The notes: generated from the letters alone by a model not told the origin. 64,000 nt of DNA from Verrucomicrobiaceae bacterium (GCA_027486585.1 JAIXOU010000139.1:1-64000), one strand, 5' to 3'; shown: positions 9,725 through 18,495, counted from the stretch's first letter. Numbers and translations are program-made.

Positions 9725-10330
9725 ATGATTTCTGATCAACGCCGCTCCACTCCCTTGCTTTGGGTGCCATTATTGATGATCGTTTTGGCGCTCATTCTGC
9801 AATGGCTGAAGCTGAACTCTCCCCAGACGGGTTTGCTCCCAAATTTCTCGCCATGGATGGCGCTGGCCTTCACTGGCACCTTGGTGATGTCCCGTGCTTT
9901 GCCCTGGTTCGTTTGGCCGCTGGCCATGTTTGCGGTCAACTTGGCGGCTATGGGCTCAGCGTCAGCTCTGACGGCTGAGAATCTGTCCATCTACGGCATC
10001 TATGCCTTGGCAGCTTGGTCAGCTGCTCAGTTTCGTGGCAGACTTGGATTAGTGCAGGGATTGCTCGGTGTGGTTCTTTGTAGCGCGGTTTTTTATTTGG
10101 TCACAAACACGGTCTCATGGGCTGGAAATGCTGCCTATGCGAAAAGCCTGACAGGCTGGATGCAGGCGCTGACCACGGGTCTGCCCGGTTACTTGCCGAC
10201 TTGGACTTTCTTCCGTGCATCCTTCTTCAGTGATCTCGGTTTCAGCGCTCTGCTGATGCTGGCTTTTAATGCTGAGGCTCGCGTGCGTGATCAGGCGACC
10301 CTTCCTCTTCTGGTCTCTGCTGCCCGCTAA
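9725..10330 (+). CDS. Polytopic membrane protein, DUF6580-like
   Basis: 201 aa with about five or six hydrophobic helices (WVPLLMIVLALILQWL; WMALAFTGTLVM; FVWPLAMFAVNLAAMG; LVQGLLGVVLCSAVFYLVTN; LGFSALLMLAFN). The order and motifs such as NFSPWMALA, TNTVSW and a late W-T-F-F-R-ASFFSDL resemble small DUF6580-type putative transport proteins. That assignment is from memory of the pattern and is tentative. It lies 49 bases after topB and 18 bases before the next gene, so it may share their transcript. Confidence 0.7.
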   Translation: MISDQRRSTPLLWVPLLMIVLALILQWLKLNSPQTGLLPNFSPWMALAFTGTLVMSRALPWFVWPLAMFAVNLAAMGSASALTAENLSIYGIYALAAWSAAQFRGRLGLVQGLLGVVLCSAVFYLVTNTVSWAGNAAYAKSLTGWMQALTTGLPGYLPTWTFFRASFFSDLGFSALLMLAFNAEARVRDQATLPLLVSAAR

Positions 10331-10348
10331 TTTTTTTAGGACAGCGCC

Positions 10349-10801
10349 ATGTCCCAGCCTATCCCTCAGCCCATCGATCCTGCTGAATTGCCAGCCTTGG
10401 CTTTAGCGACGATGAAAAAGGCTAAGTTTCCTATGCTAGCGACCTGTGATGGTGATCAGGCCAGAGTCCGTCCAGTTTCACCCGTGCGCACGGATGGTTT
10501 TACGGTCTATGTGGCCAATCTTCGCCGCTACGGGAAGACGGCTCAGCTGGCCGCCAACCCCAAGGCGGAGCTTTGTTACACGGACGACGATCATCATCAG
10601 GTTCGCATCACGGCTGTGGCTTCGATCGTGACGGACCCACTGTTGCTGCAAGAGATCTGGGAAAGCAATCCGCTGCTGCGTGCGTATCTGCGCACTCCCG
10701 ACAATCCAGAACTCATCATTTACTGTTTTAGCCCAAATGAAGTGCGCTACATGCGTGAGTGGGCGCTGGAATATCATTGGGTGAATTTGAATGATTTTTG
10801 A
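10349..10801 (+). CDS. Pyridoxamine 5'-phosphate oxidase-family flavoprotein
   Basis: 150 aa, the size of a single split-barrel domain. The order of strands fits the family: PMLATCDGDQARVRPVSP at the N-terminus, then FTVYVANLRRYGKTAQLAANPKAEL, where Arg/Lys and the strand after it usually contact FMN phosphate, then the AELCY and RITAVASIV strands. Such stand-alone proteins bind FMN or F420 or act as general stress proteins; the substrate cannot be told from sequence. It is complete and sits between a membrane protein gene and polX. Confidence 0.8.
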   Translation: MSQPIPQPIDPAELPALALATMKKAKFPMLATCDGDQARVRPVSPVRTDGFTVYVANLRRYGKTAQLAANPKAELCYTDDDHHQVRITAVASIVTDPLLLQEIWESNPLLRAYLRTPDNPELIIYCFSPNEVRYMREWALEYHWVNLNDF

Positions 10802-10831
10802 CGGAGCATTGGCAATCTTCAGCTCTCTGTC

Positions 10832-10846
10832 CATGCTGTGAGCATG
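10832..10846 (+). promoter_or_regulatory. Hairpin over the polX start codons
   Basis: CATGCT-GTG-AGCATG forms a perfect 6-bp stem with a 3-base loop. The loop is the alternative GTG start and the right arm contains the ATG start. In mRNA it could reduce initiation, but the stem is short and may be chance. Confidence 0.3.
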
Positions 10847-12589
10847 ACCCGCGAAGAAGCCGCTGAAATCCTCCAACGAATTGCCCTCCTGCTTGAATTG
10901 AAGGGCGAGAACCCATTCAAAATCCGTGCCTATAAAAGTGGGGCTGAAGTGGTGGAAGCCTATGCTGGAGACATCATGCAACTGGCCGCAGACAATCAAC
11001 TCGCTGGCATCAAGGGCATTGGCGAGGCTCTGCGCGATAAGCTGCATGAGATGGCCACGACGGGGAAGCTGGAGTTCTTTGAAAAACTCAAAGCCGAGTT
11101 TCCCGAAGGTCTCTTTGAGCTTTTCGAAATCCAAGGCCTAGGCCCCAAGAAAATTGCCGCGCTTTATTCGCAATTACAGGTGGGTTCAGTGGCCGATTTG
11201 AAGCGTGTTTGCGAGAGTGGTGAAGCGGCCAAAATCAGTGGCTTTGGTGACAAGACGGTGGTGAAAATCCTGGAAAGCATCGCCTTCCGGGCTGAGCACG
11301 CTTCAGAATTCCGGATTGATCAGGTCTATGCTCTTGCTCTCGATCTTCTCGAAACCCTGCGCGCTCATCCGGCGGTCTCGCGGGCAGAAGTCTGCGGTAG
11401 TTTCAGGCGTGGAAAAGAGACGGTGCATGATCTGGATTTCCTCGTTTCGACACGCCAACCGGAACAAGTCATCACTGACTTTGTGGCCCTGCCACAGATC
11501 GAAAAGGTGATTGTGCAAGGTGGCACCAAAGCCAGCGTCTATGCGCCCAATGGCGTGCAGTGTGATTTGCGTGCTGTTAGCAGCGCTGAATTTCCTTTTG
11601 CGCTGAACTATTTCACTGGCAGCAAGGAGCACAATGTCGTCATGCGGCAGCGGGCACTGGATCGCGGGCTATCGCTGAATGAATATGGATTCACGCCGAC
11701 CGAAGCTGGGGCCACTCTATCGGAGGAAATTCAAGAGATTCACGATGAGCGCGAGATTTATCGTGCCCTGGGGCTGGATTACATCGAGCCCGAGTTACGC
11801 GAAAATTCAGGTGAAATTGAGGCCGCCGCTCAGGGCCGTTTGCCTGCGCTGATCCAGTTGGAAAATCTGCGCGGTGTCTTTCACAATCACACCACGGCCA
11901 GCGACGGACGCGGCACTCTGCGTGAGATGGCTGAAGCGGCGCGCGACCTGGGCCTTCAATATTTAGGCATTGCCGATCACAGCAAAAGTAGCTTTCAGGC
12001 TAACGGTCTGAATGAGCAGCGGTTGCGGGCTCAGATCGCCGAGATTCGTACATTGAATGCCGAGTTCGACGGTCACTTTCGCCTCTTTGCCGGCAGTGAG
12101 GTGGATATCCTCAAAGACGGCTCACTGGACTTTGATGACGATCTTTTGGCTGAGCTAGACTACTGTGTGGCCAGTGTGCACAACGTCTTTAACCTGCCAG
12201 AGGCCGAAATGACGAAACGCATCATCCGCGCCATCGAAAATCCGCATGTCACGATGCTCGGTCATGTCACCGGACGCCTGCTATTGCAGCGTCCGGCTTA
12301 TGCGGTGAACATTCCTGCAATCATTGATGCGGCAGCGGAGACTGGCACCATCATTGAGCTGAATGCGAGTGCTTGGCGGTTGGACATGGACTGGCGCTGG
12401 TGGCGACTCGCCAAAGAGAAAGGCGTGAAGTGCAGTATCAATCCAGATGCACACAGTACGCAGGGCTTAGAGGCAGTGCTCTTTGGTGTGCGTGCTGCCC
12501 GCAAAGGTTGGCTGACGCGCAAAGACGTGGTGAATTGCCTGCCGCTTGGCCAGATCGAAGCGGCCCTGAAAAAACAAAGGGCGGACTGA
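10844..12589 (+). CDS. polX: DNA polymerase X / PHP exonuclease
   Basis: Bacterial PolX fills short gaps in base-excision repair and carries a 3'-5' exonuclease. In order: helix-hairpin-helix region (GIKGIGEALRDKL, then IQGLGPKKIAALY), a family X nucleotidyl-transferase core with GSFRRGKETVHDLD at about 185-198, and a C-terminal PHP domain from about 346 with metal ligands HNHTTASDG, IADHSK, GSEVDIL, SVHN and NPDAHST. The 581 aa are typical for the family. GTG 10838 also opens the frame; ATG 10844 is preferred. Both lie in a small hairpin (10832-10846). Confidence 0.93.
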   Translation: MTREEAAEILQRIALLLELKGENPFKIRAYKSGAEVVEAYAGDIMQLAADNQLAGIKGIGEALRDKLHEMATTGKLEFFEKLKAEFPEGLFELFEIQGLGPKKIAALYSQLQVGSVADLKRVCESGEAAKISGFGDKTVVKILESIAFRAEHASEFRIDQVYALALDLLETLRAHPAVSRAEVCGSFRRGKETVHDLDFLVSTRQPEQVITDFVALPQIEKVIVQGGTKASVYAPNGVQCDLRAVSSAEFPFALNYFTGSKEHNVVMRQRALDRGLSLNEYGFTPTEAGATLSEEIQEIHDEREIYRALGLDYIEPELRENSGEIEAAAQGRLPALIQLENLRGVFHNHTTASDGRGTLREMAEAARDLGLQYLGIADHSKSSFQANGLNEQRLRAQIAEIRTLNAEFDGHFRLFAGSEVDILKDGSLDFDDDLLAELDYCVASVHNVFNLPEAEMTKRIIRAIENPHVTMLGHVTGRLLLQRPAYAVNIPAIIDAAAETGTIIELNASAWRLDMDWRWWRLAKEKGVKCSINPDAHSTQGLEAVLFGVRAARKGWLTRKDVVNCLPLGQIEAALKKQRAD

Positions 12590-12600
12590 TGTCCGCCCTT
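12569..12600 (-). terminator. Rho-independent terminator for the FHA gene, shared with polX
   Basis: AAGGGCGGAC (12577-12586) and GTCCGCCCTT (12591-12600) form a perfect GC-rich 10-bp stem with loop TGAT, which contains the polX stop codon. Read on the minus strand the stem is followed by a T-rich tract (TTTGTTTTTT), the canonical layout, so it should stop transcripts from the FHA gene. In the plus direction only a loose T-rich stretch follows, so termination of polX here would be weaker. Confidence 0.75.
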
Positions 12601-12611
12601 CATGGGGAAGT

Positions 12612-13235
12612 TTATTTTTCCACTTTGATCTTTGGAATCGTACCGCTGATTTTATTGGCGACATCGGAGAAGAAGTTTCCGCCTTCAGTTTCTTTGGAGT
12701 GGCGCAGGTAAAGGCCGACGATGAAGGCGGTGATGAAAAGAAAAATCACAATCAGAGCCGTGGCGCAGCCGCTTTCCGTCTGATCGGGGTAATTGCTAGC
12801 GCGGCGCACATTGGCTGGGCGTGCTGGCTTTTTCCGGTAATCGACAGGTGCGGGTGGTGGCGGTGCATCTTTGACTGGCAGAACGGGAGGTGGCACAAAA
12901 ATGACGGGTTGTGCAACGGCGGTCTCTTCGGGTTCTGCGCTGGGTGCATCACCAGCATAAAAAACGGCCTGAATGTCACCAAAAGCCACGCGATCACCCT
13001 CGGCTAACTTTGCCTCCTCAATGATAGCGCCATTGACCCGTGTGCCATTGCTCGACTGTTGATCACTAACGTAACAGCCGTCATCCTGAAGCTCGATCAA
13101 GGCGTGATGCCCTGAAACGGAAGGACAATCCAACACGATGACGCTATCTGGGTGGCGTCCTAAAGTTGTCGTGCCAGACTCCAATACGTGGGTCATGGAG
13201 GTATCTTCGTCGAGGTAGAATACAAGTGTGGCCAT
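12612..13235 (-). CDS. FHA-domain protein with C-terminal membrane anchor
   Basis: The N-terminal about 95 residues are a forkhead-associated domain that binds phosphothreonine peptides. Key residues are present: GR at 26-27, SGHH at 41-44, and SNGTRVNG at 62-69. A proline-rich linker (PPPVLP, PPPPAP) follows, then a basic stretch and one transmembrane helix at about 157-177, leaving a short tail on the far side. The likely role is scaffolding or sensing of Ser/Thr phosphorylation at the inner membrane; the partner kinase is not in the window. It is convergent with polX. Confidence 0.85.
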   Translation of the reverse strand: MATLVFYLDEDTSMTHVLESGTTTLGRHPDSVIVLDCPSVSGHHALIELQDDGCYVSDQQSSNGTRVNGAIIEEAKLAEGDRVAFGDIQAVFYAGDAPSAEPEETAVAQPVIFVPPPVLPVKDAPPPPAPVDYRKKPARPANVRRASNYPDQTESGCATALIVIFLFITAFIVGLYLRHSKETEGGNFFSDVANKISGTIPKIKVEK

Positions 13236-13360
13236 AGTCGGGGGGAGCTATTTTTCGGGTGATGGGACAGACGTCCGTGACAGCGCTAAAGGAGGCTTAG
13301 CTTTTTGCTGATGCAATATCTATGTTCGCATAAGTGCAATCATTGCATTACATATTTCAT

Positions 13361-13828
13361 ATGAACTCATTCCGTTTTTCCAAGTTAAGCTTCTGCCTTT
13401 GCATACTTTCTTTATCTTTTAGCCTGACCTTAGACCTAAAGGCTGGGCCCGCGGAAGAGAAGGAGGCTGAAGCTGCGGCTCTAGCTTTAGCGGCGGATCA
13501 GGAGAACGCTGGCTTCATGTTCCGCGCTGAGGCCTGGAGCAGCGACCTTTCACATGGTCTGGGCAAAGCTGTGAAAATGCAGCTTTTTAAAGGCAATGAA
13601 TACTGCATCGGTGTCGCCGTGCCTCGGAAATCAGGTGTGCGCATCACTGGCGCGGTCTTGGACCTCGATGCCAGACCGGTGGGAGAAATCCAGCCTGTTT
13701 TGGATGGCTGGGGTTTTCTTCTGTTCTTCAAACCGAAAAAAACCGGCGTTTATATGGTTACCATTCAGATCGATGAAAAAGGCAAGCAGGCGGATACCTC
13801 CTGCGCGATCATCACTGGTTACAAATAA
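13361..13828 (+). CDS. Secreted protein of unknown function, 155 aa
   Basis: ATG 13361 gives a typical signal peptide (basic start, hydrophobic core CLCILSLSFSLTL, then AGPAEE), while an upstream in-frame GTG at 13334 adds residues that spoil it. The mature part begins with a Glu/Ala-rich helix and continues as a beta-rich domain (GVRITGAVLDLDARPVGEI, GWGFLLFFKPKKTGVYMVTIQI) resembling a small beta-sandwich. Two cysteines (one in YCIGVAV, one in SCAIITG) could pair. Probably periplasmic. It ends 6 bases from the convergent permease gene. Confidence 0.65.
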   Translation: MNSFRFSKLSFCLCILSLSFSLTLDLKAGPAEEKEAEAAALALAADQENAGFMFRAEAWSSDLSHGLGKAVKMQLFKGNEYCIGVAVPRKSGVRITGAVLDLDARPVGEIQPVLDGWGFLLFFKPKKTGVYMVTIQIDEKGKQADTSCAIITGYK

Positions 13829-13834
13829 GCAGGC

Positions 13835-15163
13835 TCAATCCCGCAGTGCTACTGCCGGATCGACTTTGGCGGCAAACCAGGCAGGGATAAGTGCGGCAAT
13901 CAGGCAGAGGACCACCGCAAGACCGCAGATGGAGCCAATGTCGCCTGGCTGGATTTTTGAAGGGATCTCGCTGAGGAAGTAGATGTCTTGTGGGAAGAAG
14001 TCACGCCCCGTCAAATGGGCGATGAGGTCACGCAGATCATTCCTAAAATGCAGGACGGTCATGCCACCGATCAAGCCTGTGATGATGCCAAGCACGGCGA
14101 CAATGCCTGCCTGTGCGAGAAAGATGGCAATGATCTGACCGGTCCGGGAACCGAGAGCCGTGAGAATGCCTATCTCGCGGCGCTTTTGGACCGTGACCGT
14201 GATGGTCGTATTCATGACGCAGATGGAGGCCACGAGCATGATGAAAAAGAGCAGGAAATACATGAGTGACTGCTGGTTTTCCACGCTTTGGAGCATGAAG
14301 CCATGCATGTCGGTCCATGTCCGCGGACGCCAGTCAGGAGGCAGCAGATCTTGCTCGATCCATGCGTTGACCAGGGCGTCGGCAGCATCTGGCTGTTTCA
14401 GCTCGATCTCGATTCCGCTGACGTCGCCTTCCAGATTAAAAAGTTCCTGTGCCACGTGCAGTGCGGTGTAGCAGCGGTCTCCGGCGGTGTCTGCGCGGAC
14501 GATAGCGGTGATCATGAGATCCTTTGGCACCACGATGATTTCTTCGCGGACTGCTGCAGCTTTGGCGGCATCTTTTTCTTCTTCGACCGTGCGGAGGTCA
14601 TGGATCATCTGGCTGATGGTATCCCTAGCCAGGATCGAAAGGGTGTCTCCCAGTTTCACGCCTAGCTTTTTGGCCAGCTTATCGGTGATGATGAGGGTCT
14701 CTTCCTTGAGATTGAATTCACCTTCCAGTCGGTGCTTGGCTAATTTTGCCAGGAGTGCGTTATCCGTGCCGTCTTTGAGACCAAAGAGCTCCACGCCTTC
14801 TGGATCGGATTTGCCGGTTCTAGCGGCGATGGTTCCTTCAGCCATGGGTGTGGCAGAAAGGATGTCCGGCTGAGCTTGCATGAGCTTGAGCACCTCCCGC
14901 CAATTGCTACGCAAGGGCGGTTCGGCACCTTCAGGCAGCTCACCTGTGAAGCGTGGTTCCTGCATCAGCACGATGTGTGGCTCAAAGCCAAGCAGGAGCT
15001 TTTTGTACTCGACCTGCCACCCTTGAAACACCGACATGACCACCACGAGAACACCGACTCCCAGCATGACGCCAAGCACGGAAATCAGTGTGATGATGGA
15101 CACAAACGACCGCTTCGGGCGCAAGTAGCGAAGGGCTAGGAAAAACGGAGCGCTGGAAAACAT
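13835..15163 (-). CDS. LolC/LolE-like ABC transporter permease
   Basis: 442 aa with the MacB/FtsX permease layout: an N-terminal transmembrane helix after the conserved LALRYLRPKRS (helix about 20-45), a large periplasmic domain, and three C-terminal helices (about 290-315, 335-360, 400-430) ending VDPAVALRD. Such permeases release lipoproteins from the inner membrane to LolA, with ATPase LolD. No lolD-like gene is adjacent, and whether this acts as LolC, LolE or a homodimeric LolF-type protein cannot be decided here. It is last in the minus-strand gene series. Confidence 0.8.
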   Translation of the reverse strand: MFSSAPFFLALRYLRPKRSFVSIITLISVLGVMLGVGVLVVVMSVFQGWQVEYKKLLLGFEPHIVLMQEPRFTGELPEGAEPPLRSNWREVLKLMQAQPDILSATPMAEGTIAARTGKSDPEGVELFGLKDGTDNALLAKLAKHRLEGEFNLKEETLIITDKLAKKLGVKLGDTLSILARDTISQMIHDLRTVEEEKDAAKAAAVREEIIVVPKDLMITAIVRADTAGDRCYTALHVAQELFNLEGDVSGIEIELKQPDAADALVNAWIEQDLLPPDWRPRTWTDMHGFMLQSVENQQSLMYFLLFFIMLVASICVMNTTITVTVQKRREIGILTALGSRTGQIIAIFLAQAGIVAVLGIITGLIGGMTVLHFRNDLRDLIAHLTGRDFFPQDIYFLSEIPSKIQPGDIGSICGLAVVLCLIAALIPAWFAAKVDPAVALRD

Positions 15164-15245
15164 GAGGACTCTGCAAACTGGACGCTTCTATCTGAGCTTC
15201 AACCCAGGATCTCAGAAACGTCCAATCTGAAATAGAATCGATGGC

Positions 15246-16256
15246 TTAAAGCTTGGTGTAGCCGACGCTTTCGCAGGGCATGTCCCAGAGTTTCTTTAGC
15301 TCTGCATCCAACTTCGTGATGCTGAAGCTGACGCCAGCCATTTCCTGGCAGGTCACGATGTTATCGACGATGGTTTGGTGAACGATCAGGCCACGAGCTT
15401 CCAAGATCGGCTTGGCTGCGCGCAGAAGGATCAGCAATTCCATCATGTGCGTGGAGCCGAGGCTGTTCACAAAGAAGACAATTTCATCGCCCTTATTCAA
15501 AGGCAGGTCGTCGGCAAAGAGGAGATCGAGAATCTTGGGTGCCAACTCATCAGCGGTGCACATCGGGATCAGGCCCACGCCTTTTTCACCATGAATGCCC
15601 ATGCCCAGACCGATGACGTCATCGGCCAGATCAAAGGTCGGCGCGCCAGTGGCGGGGATGGAGCCAGGCTTGGTGGAAACGCCCACCGTGCGGGTCATGT
15701 CGTTGGCTTTTTGAGCGATCCGAGCCAGTTCATCCAAGCTATCGACGATTTGAGCCGCCGCGCCAGCTAACTTGACCACGGGAACGAGACCGGCGACACC
15801 GCGACGGTTTTGTTTCTTGTCAGGAGGTGCCGAGCAGACGTCGTCATTGATGATCACAGTTTTGACGACGATGCCGTCATCGGAAGCGAGTTCCGCGCCG
15901 ATGTCGAAGTTCATCACATCGCCCGCGTAGTTCCCATAGAGATACAGCACACCCTTACCGCGATTCACGGCGACGGTAGCTTCCAAGACGATATCTGGAG
16001 GTGGCGCTGCAAAGATGTCACCGACGGCAGCCCCATCAGCCATGCCTTTACCAACAAGGCCGTGATAAATCGGCTCATGGCCAGCACCACCGCCCACCAG
16101 CAGAGCAGGGGCGTCAGGGCGCAGATCATTCATGACGATAGAGCGGCGACCGACAGCGCGAGCTTTGCCATCATAAGCAATGACCAGACCTTCAAAGAGG
16201 TCGTCAGCGCATTTCAGGGGGTCATTGATGATCTTTTTAGCGGAGTTGGTGCTCAT
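15246..16256 (-). CDS. dhaK: Dihydroxyacetone kinase, DhaK subunit
   Basis: 336 aa covering the whole DhaK domain, which binds dihydroxyacetone covalently through a histidine; here His222 in GLGMGIHGEKG. Other family features are GGGAGHEP (about 55-62), GNYAGDVMNFD (about 108-118) and DDVCSAP. In the known systems the phosphoryl group comes from DhaL with ADP/DhaM, or from an ATP-using DhaL domain. Neither is adjacent, so the partner must be elsewhere or the substrate may be another ketose. Flanking genes are unrelated. Start ATG 16256 fits the family N-terminus. Confidence 0.88.
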   Translation of the reverse strand: MSTNSAKKIINDPLKCADDLFEGLVIAYDGKARAVGRRSIVMNDLRPDAPALLVGGGAGHEPIYHGLVGKGMADGAAVGDIFAAPPPDIVLEATVAVNRGKGVLYLYGNYAGDVMNFDIGAELASDDGIVVKTVIINDDVCSAPPDKKQNRRGVAGLVPVVKLAGAAAQIVDSLDELARIAQKANDMTRTVGVSTKPGSIPATGAPTFDLADDVIGLGMGIHGEKGVGLIPMCTADELAPKILDLLFADDLPLNKGDEIVFFVNSLGSTHMMELLILLRAAKPILEARGLIVHQTIVDNIVTCQEMAGVSFSITKLDAELKKLWDMPCESVGYTKL

Positions 16257-16324
16257 GGAGAAAGTCAGTTTAGATTGTTGGGGCGCTAGGTTTAGCTGGA
16301 AGCATCGGAATTGTCAAAGAAGGA

Positions 16325-16861
16325 TCAACGTCCGGCCAATGAACGATCAGAAAGACTGAAGGCATCTTCAATGACATGAAGCTGGGGTAATTCAGCGCGG
16401 ATTAGGATGACTTCGGCGATGTCGAATCGGATGGCAATCCGTGGATTGCCAAGCTGGCGAAGCCAATCGAGTGCTCCCCTCTGGATGAGTTGTTGCTTGT
16501 CTTTATTCACCGCGTCTGCTGGACGCCCAAAGGCGGTGCTTGTTCGCGTTTTGACCTCGACAAAACTCAGGGTCTGTCCGTGGCGGGCCACGATATCCAC
16601 TTCACCTCGGTGCAGGCCACGATAGTTTCTGAAAAGCACTCGACGCCCATGGCGCTGGAGATACTTGGCAGCGAGGAGCTCTCCCAGAAGACCAATCTCA
16701 GAGCGGCTGAGCTTCACCCCAAGTAAACTTCCTGAAAATGGTTGATCCAGGGGGATGAACCGCAGTAAAAACTGTCGCAGCACTGGATGATGCCTGATCC
16801 GATACCGCAGACGCGCCAAAGACGCTGTAAAATTCCAGTCTGTGGAGGGATCGGCATTCAT
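16325..16861 (-). CDS. yraN: YraN/UPF0102 family nuclease-like protein
   Basis: The C-terminal about 120 residues match the YraN family: GLLGELLAAKYLQRHG, NYRGLHRGEVDIVARHG and FVEVKTRTS, an endonuclease-like fold with Glu, Asp and ExK as putative metal ligands. The protein carries about 50 extra N-terminal residues rich in Arg and His. ATG 16861 is chosen because its A and the surE stop form an ATGA overlap, which points to translational coupling. A longer start at 16900 is possible but less likely. Biological role in the family is poorly known. Confidence 0.85.
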   Translation of the reverse strand: MNADPSTDWNFTASLARLRYRIRHHPVLRQFLLRFIPLDQPFSGSLLGVKLSRSEIGLLGELLAAKYLQRHGRRVLFRNYRGLHRGEVDIVARHGQTLSFVEVKTRTSTAFGRPADAVNKDKQQLIQRGALDWLRQLGNPRIAIRFDIAEVILIRAELPQLHVIEDAFSLSDRSLAGR

Positions 16862-17553
16862 AGCCCTAATCGACAAACACTGATTCCACCTCCAAAGCAC
16901 ACGTCCACATCTGACCCAGGATCACGAGGGCGATTTGCATAACTGGCATTGTAAAGGTAACTGCCATCGGTGTTTTTTTCAAAACTGACGCCGAGCGGTG
17001 ACTTGGCGGGCTGGCAGTGGGTCAGCGCGGGCATGGCCAACTCACCAGGCGGATGATGCGGGAAATTGGCGCACCAATACTGGCCTTGTTCCAGGGCTTG
17101 AGATTCCAGGTTCTCAAATAGCTTTGCGGACCACTGGGCGACTCTTGACCAATCCACGGCTAGTCCACGAATCAGGTAATGGGAGAACGCCATGGCTTTT
17201 ACCTGATGGTAAGCGGCCTCCCGTGCTGCGGCACAGGTGCCAGAAATCATAATGTCCTGCCCCAGATTACCACCGGCATTGACTCCGGAAAGTACCCAGT
17301 CAGTTTTTAGATCTAGCGCGAACAGACCGATCCTCACGCAGTCTGCTGGTGTGCCATGCACTGCCCAGCGGCGCTCACCTTGTGACTCCACCTTCAGAGG
17401 GGAATGCGTGGTGATGCGGTGCCCACACATGGACTGCTCAGAGGCCGGTGCCACGATACTAATCGAAGAGTTCGGAATCAATCGGACGGCCTGTTCTAAA
17501 GCCGCTAGACCCGGAGCATCGATTCCATCATCGTTGGTGAGCAGGAAGTGCAC
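16858..17553 (-). CDS. surE: 5'/3'-nucleotidase SurE
   Basis: SurE removes phosphate from nucleoside 5'- and 3'-monophosphates and short polyphosphate, with a divalent metal. The N-terminal LLTNDDGIDAPG contains the conserved metal-binding Asp8/Asp9 pair. SGVNAGGNLGQDIMISGT, with Ser and Asn ligands, follows near 95-112. The length of 231 aa is close to the roughly 250 of E. coli SurE. The gene starts 6 bases after the glycosylase-like gene and overlaps yraN by 4 bases, so the three probably form an operon. Confidence 0.92.
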   Translation of the reverse strand: MHFLLTNDDGIDAPGLAALEQAVRLIPNSSISIVAPASEQSMCGHRITTHSPLKVESQGERRWAVHGTPADCVRIGLFALDLKTDWVLSGVNAGGNLGQDIMISGTCAAAREAAYHQVKAMAFSHYLIRGLAVDWSRVAQWSAKLFENLESQALEQGQYWCANFPHHPPGELAMPALTHCQPAKSPLGVSFEKNTDGSYLYNASYANRPRDPGSDVDVCFGGGISVCRLGL

Positions 17554-17559
17554 GAGGAA

Positions 17560-18495
17560 CTATTTTTTGAAGTAACCGTTCTGTTTCTCACTGATCGGCA
17601 GGCCCACGGTCTGCATCACTTTCAGCATGTCCTCCCAGAGTTCACGCTTGGCTTTCAAGCCGCCACCAGCTAGCTTTTCCTCACGCAGAATGTAGTTCGG
17701 ATGGAAGGTCACCATCGTCTGAATGCCCTGTATCTCATGGAATTTTCCGCGCAGCCTCATCATGCTGTCACCCAGTCCGAAGGCCTTGGAAACCGCCGGC
17801 CCCAGCACGATGACCACCTTGGGTGCCACAAGGGCAATCTCGGTCAAAATGTAAGGTAGAAACGCGCGCATCTCTTGATCGGTGGCTGCACGATTGGCGG
17901 CGCCTTGATCCCCTTCGATTGCTGGACGCAATTTGCAAAAGTGGGTCAAATAGACAGCCTCGCGTTTCAATCCCATCGCCGTGATAATGCCTGTGAGCTT
18001 CTGGCCTGCAGGCCCCATGAAGGGCTGACCCGCTTCTTCCTCTTCTAGACCTGGGGCCTCGCCGATAAAGAGGATCTCCGCGTCTGGCGTGCCGCTGGCG
18101 GGCACGAATATTTCCCGCAATGTGCCCAGGGCCTGAAGTTCGGCTGAAGCTTGAATATGGGCAGCTAAAGCGGCCAGTTTCTCGGCCTTGGTTTGGCCAG
18201 TGACCTGAATCAGCGCTGGTTTGTAGTCTCCAGCTGTGGGTGCCGTTGCCACAGGCGATTTAAGGGTGGGCGTCGCTGCTGGTTTCGGGCTAGGCTGCGC
18301 AGTCGGCTGAGTCGTGACAGTGCGTGACTGAGTCGGCAGGCTCACTGTGGGAATGGGTGCCTGAGTAGGTCGTGCTGGCTTGCCACGCTGTTTGAGCCGG
18401 TCCAGCATTCCTGGTTTCAGGACGACATGCGTCTGCCCCGCCACCTGGCGCTGCTCCAGAAAATGCTTCAACAACCCTGCGGCCTCATTTGACAT
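17560..18495 (-). CDS. Uracil-DNA glycosylase family 4-like protein lacking Fe-S cysteines
   Basis: The last about 190 residues have the family 4/5 glycosylase fold: GEAPGLEEEEAGQPFMGPAG (motif A and the following loop) and FHPNYILR (motif B, His-Pro). N-terminal residues 1-90 are an unusual Pro/Thr/Ala-rich low-complexity linker after a short helical part. The four cysteines that hold the 4Fe-4S cluster in family 4 are replaced: the N-terminal pair by Ser and Leu, the KCRP Cys by Leu (KLRP), and the last by Phe. The one cysteine left (HFCK) lies two residues from the usual site. It may be an Fe-S-free glycosylase or a decayed paralogue. Upstream of surE in an apparent operon. Confidence 0.8.
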   Translation of the reverse strand: MSNEAAGLLKHFLEQRQVAGQTHVVLKPGMLDRLKQRGKPARPTQAPIPTVSLPTQSRTVTTQPTAQPSPKPAATPTLKSPVATAPTAGDYKPALIQVTGQTKAEKLAALAAHIQASAELQALGTLREIFVPASGTPDAEILFIGEAPGLEEEEAGQPFMGPAGQKLTGIITAMGLKREAVYLTHFCKLRPAIEGDQGAANRAATDQEMRAFLPYILTEIALVAPKVVIVLGPAVSKAFGLGDSMMRLRGKFHEIQGIQTMVTFHPNYILREEKLAGGGLKAKRELWEDMLKVMQTVGLPISEKQNGYFKK

